In this document: one piece after another, positions 60,056-60,175 of the stretch | Layout of the letters: the number at the start of each line of letters is the position of its first letter | How positions within the stretch are numbered: the stretch's first letter is position 1 | Assembly (NCBI GenBank): GCA_039584255.1 | Contig: JBDGYE010000004.1 | Coordinates: forward strand, 1-60,175 | Reading direction: 5' to 3' | DNA: 60,175 nt | DNA from: JBDGYE01 sp039584255 | Lineage (GTDB): Bacteria; Gemmatimonadota; Gemmatimonadetes; Palauibacterales; Palauibacteraceae | Translations under genes and position numbers: made by a program | Notes under the pieces: generated by a model | Database searches by the model: none | What the model was told of the DNA's origin: nothing | What the model saw: only the letters and a program-made list of their open reading frames with translations

Positions 60056-60097
60056 TTGAGCGGCTCCTCACGCCCCTCGGACCGGCCCGCCTGCTCG

Positions 60098-60175
60098 TTA
60101 CCGAGAAGGCGAGTCGTCCAGCAGGCCTTCCTCGAGGGCCAATCGCGTGAGCCCGGCCACGGTGCGGATCTTCAG
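60098..60175 (-). CDS. LuxR-type response regulator, C-terminal 25 residues (cut by window edge)
   Basis: The minus strand reads LKIRTVAGLTRLALEEGLL, DDSPSR and a TAA stop at 60098. This matches the last helix of a NarL/FixJ-type helix-turn-helix domain (typical end: KLG..TVAGLTRYAL..GLL). The rest of the gene is outside the window. It lies co-directionally upstream of the TonB-dependent receptor gene, about 200 bp away. Confidence 0.72.
   Translation of the reverse strand: MKIRTVAGLTRLALEEGLLDDSPSR

Overview
The window is high-GC DNA from a diderm (Gram-negative) bacterium. It encodes two outer-membrane barrels (one a TonB-dependent receptor), several lipoproteins with clear lipoboxes, a sigma-54 activator with an inner-membrane sensor, and CcdA. 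Gene content (exported DUF3604 and sulfatase proteins, a gamma-glutamyltransferase lipoprotein, an AsmA-like giant, a SigR/RsrA-like pair) fits Gemmatimonadota or a nearby phylum. That placement is inference, because no rRNA or ribosomal protein gene is present.

Layout. 1-5774 (minus strand): five co-directional genes (outer-membrane barrel, large exported protein, ABM-fold monooxygenase, DUF3604 protein, sulfatase cut by the window edge). Ahead of them are a -24/-12 promoter and twin 16-bp palindromes, then the gene of a membrane-sensing sigma-54 activator (6056-8194); together these look like one regulatory unit. 8241-15799: CDF transporter, broken barrel gene, gamma-glutamyltransferase, glycine-zipper lipoprotein, ABC exporter, CcdA and an unknown protein. 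15938-25810 (all minus): housekeeping and redox genes, namely two DHH phosphoesterases flanking a fused dephospho-CoA kinase-PHP protein, MBL hydrolase, A-type Fe-S carrier, thioredoxin reductase, PHP phosphatase, DtxR-type regulator, M42 peptidase, and a zinc anti-sigma/ECF sigma pair of RsrA/SigR type. 26138-31532: AsmA-like protein, small lipoproteins, a TonB-like stub and an SRAP (HMCES/YedK) protein.

The central feature is a bacterial microcompartment (BMC) operon at 31770-38315: TetR regulator, RpiB-like isomerase, DeoC aldolase, BMC-T, BMC-H, EutN/BMC-P, CoA-acylating aldehyde dehydrogenase, a second BMC-T and two more BMC-P genes, with tpiA convergent to it. All three enzymes carry an N-terminal amphipathic helix plus linker that looks like an encapsulation peptide. 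The gene set matches the poorly characterised sugar-phosphate-utilising (SPU) BMC class. The likely chemistry is cleavage of deoxyribose 5-phosphate to acetaldehyde and glyceraldehyde 3-phosphate, oxidation of acetaldehyde to acetyl-CoA inside the shell, and use of the triose by TpiA. No phosphotransacylase or alcohol dehydrogenase is encoded nearby. A 16-bp palindrome, TTGA-N8-TCAA, occurs twice before the TetR gene, once inside the BMC operon and once before a methyltransferase gene. It is proposed as the TetR operator and defines a small regulon.

38343-60175: a SnoaL-like pseudogene, methyltransferase, cupin, FAD-linked oxidoreductase, unusual MBL protein, AmrS-type radical SAM enzyme, Mut7-C protein, a nicotinamidase-like/nicotinate phosphoribosyltransferase pair (NAD salvage), cold-shock protein with a strong terminator, a metal-ligand-poor amidohydrolase lipoprotein, kynU-kynB, an FNR-AKR-SDR operon, a TonB-dependent receptor with a repeat-rich promoter region, and the tail of a LuxR-type response regulator. 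No tRNA, rRNA, CRISPR array or insertion sequence was seen.
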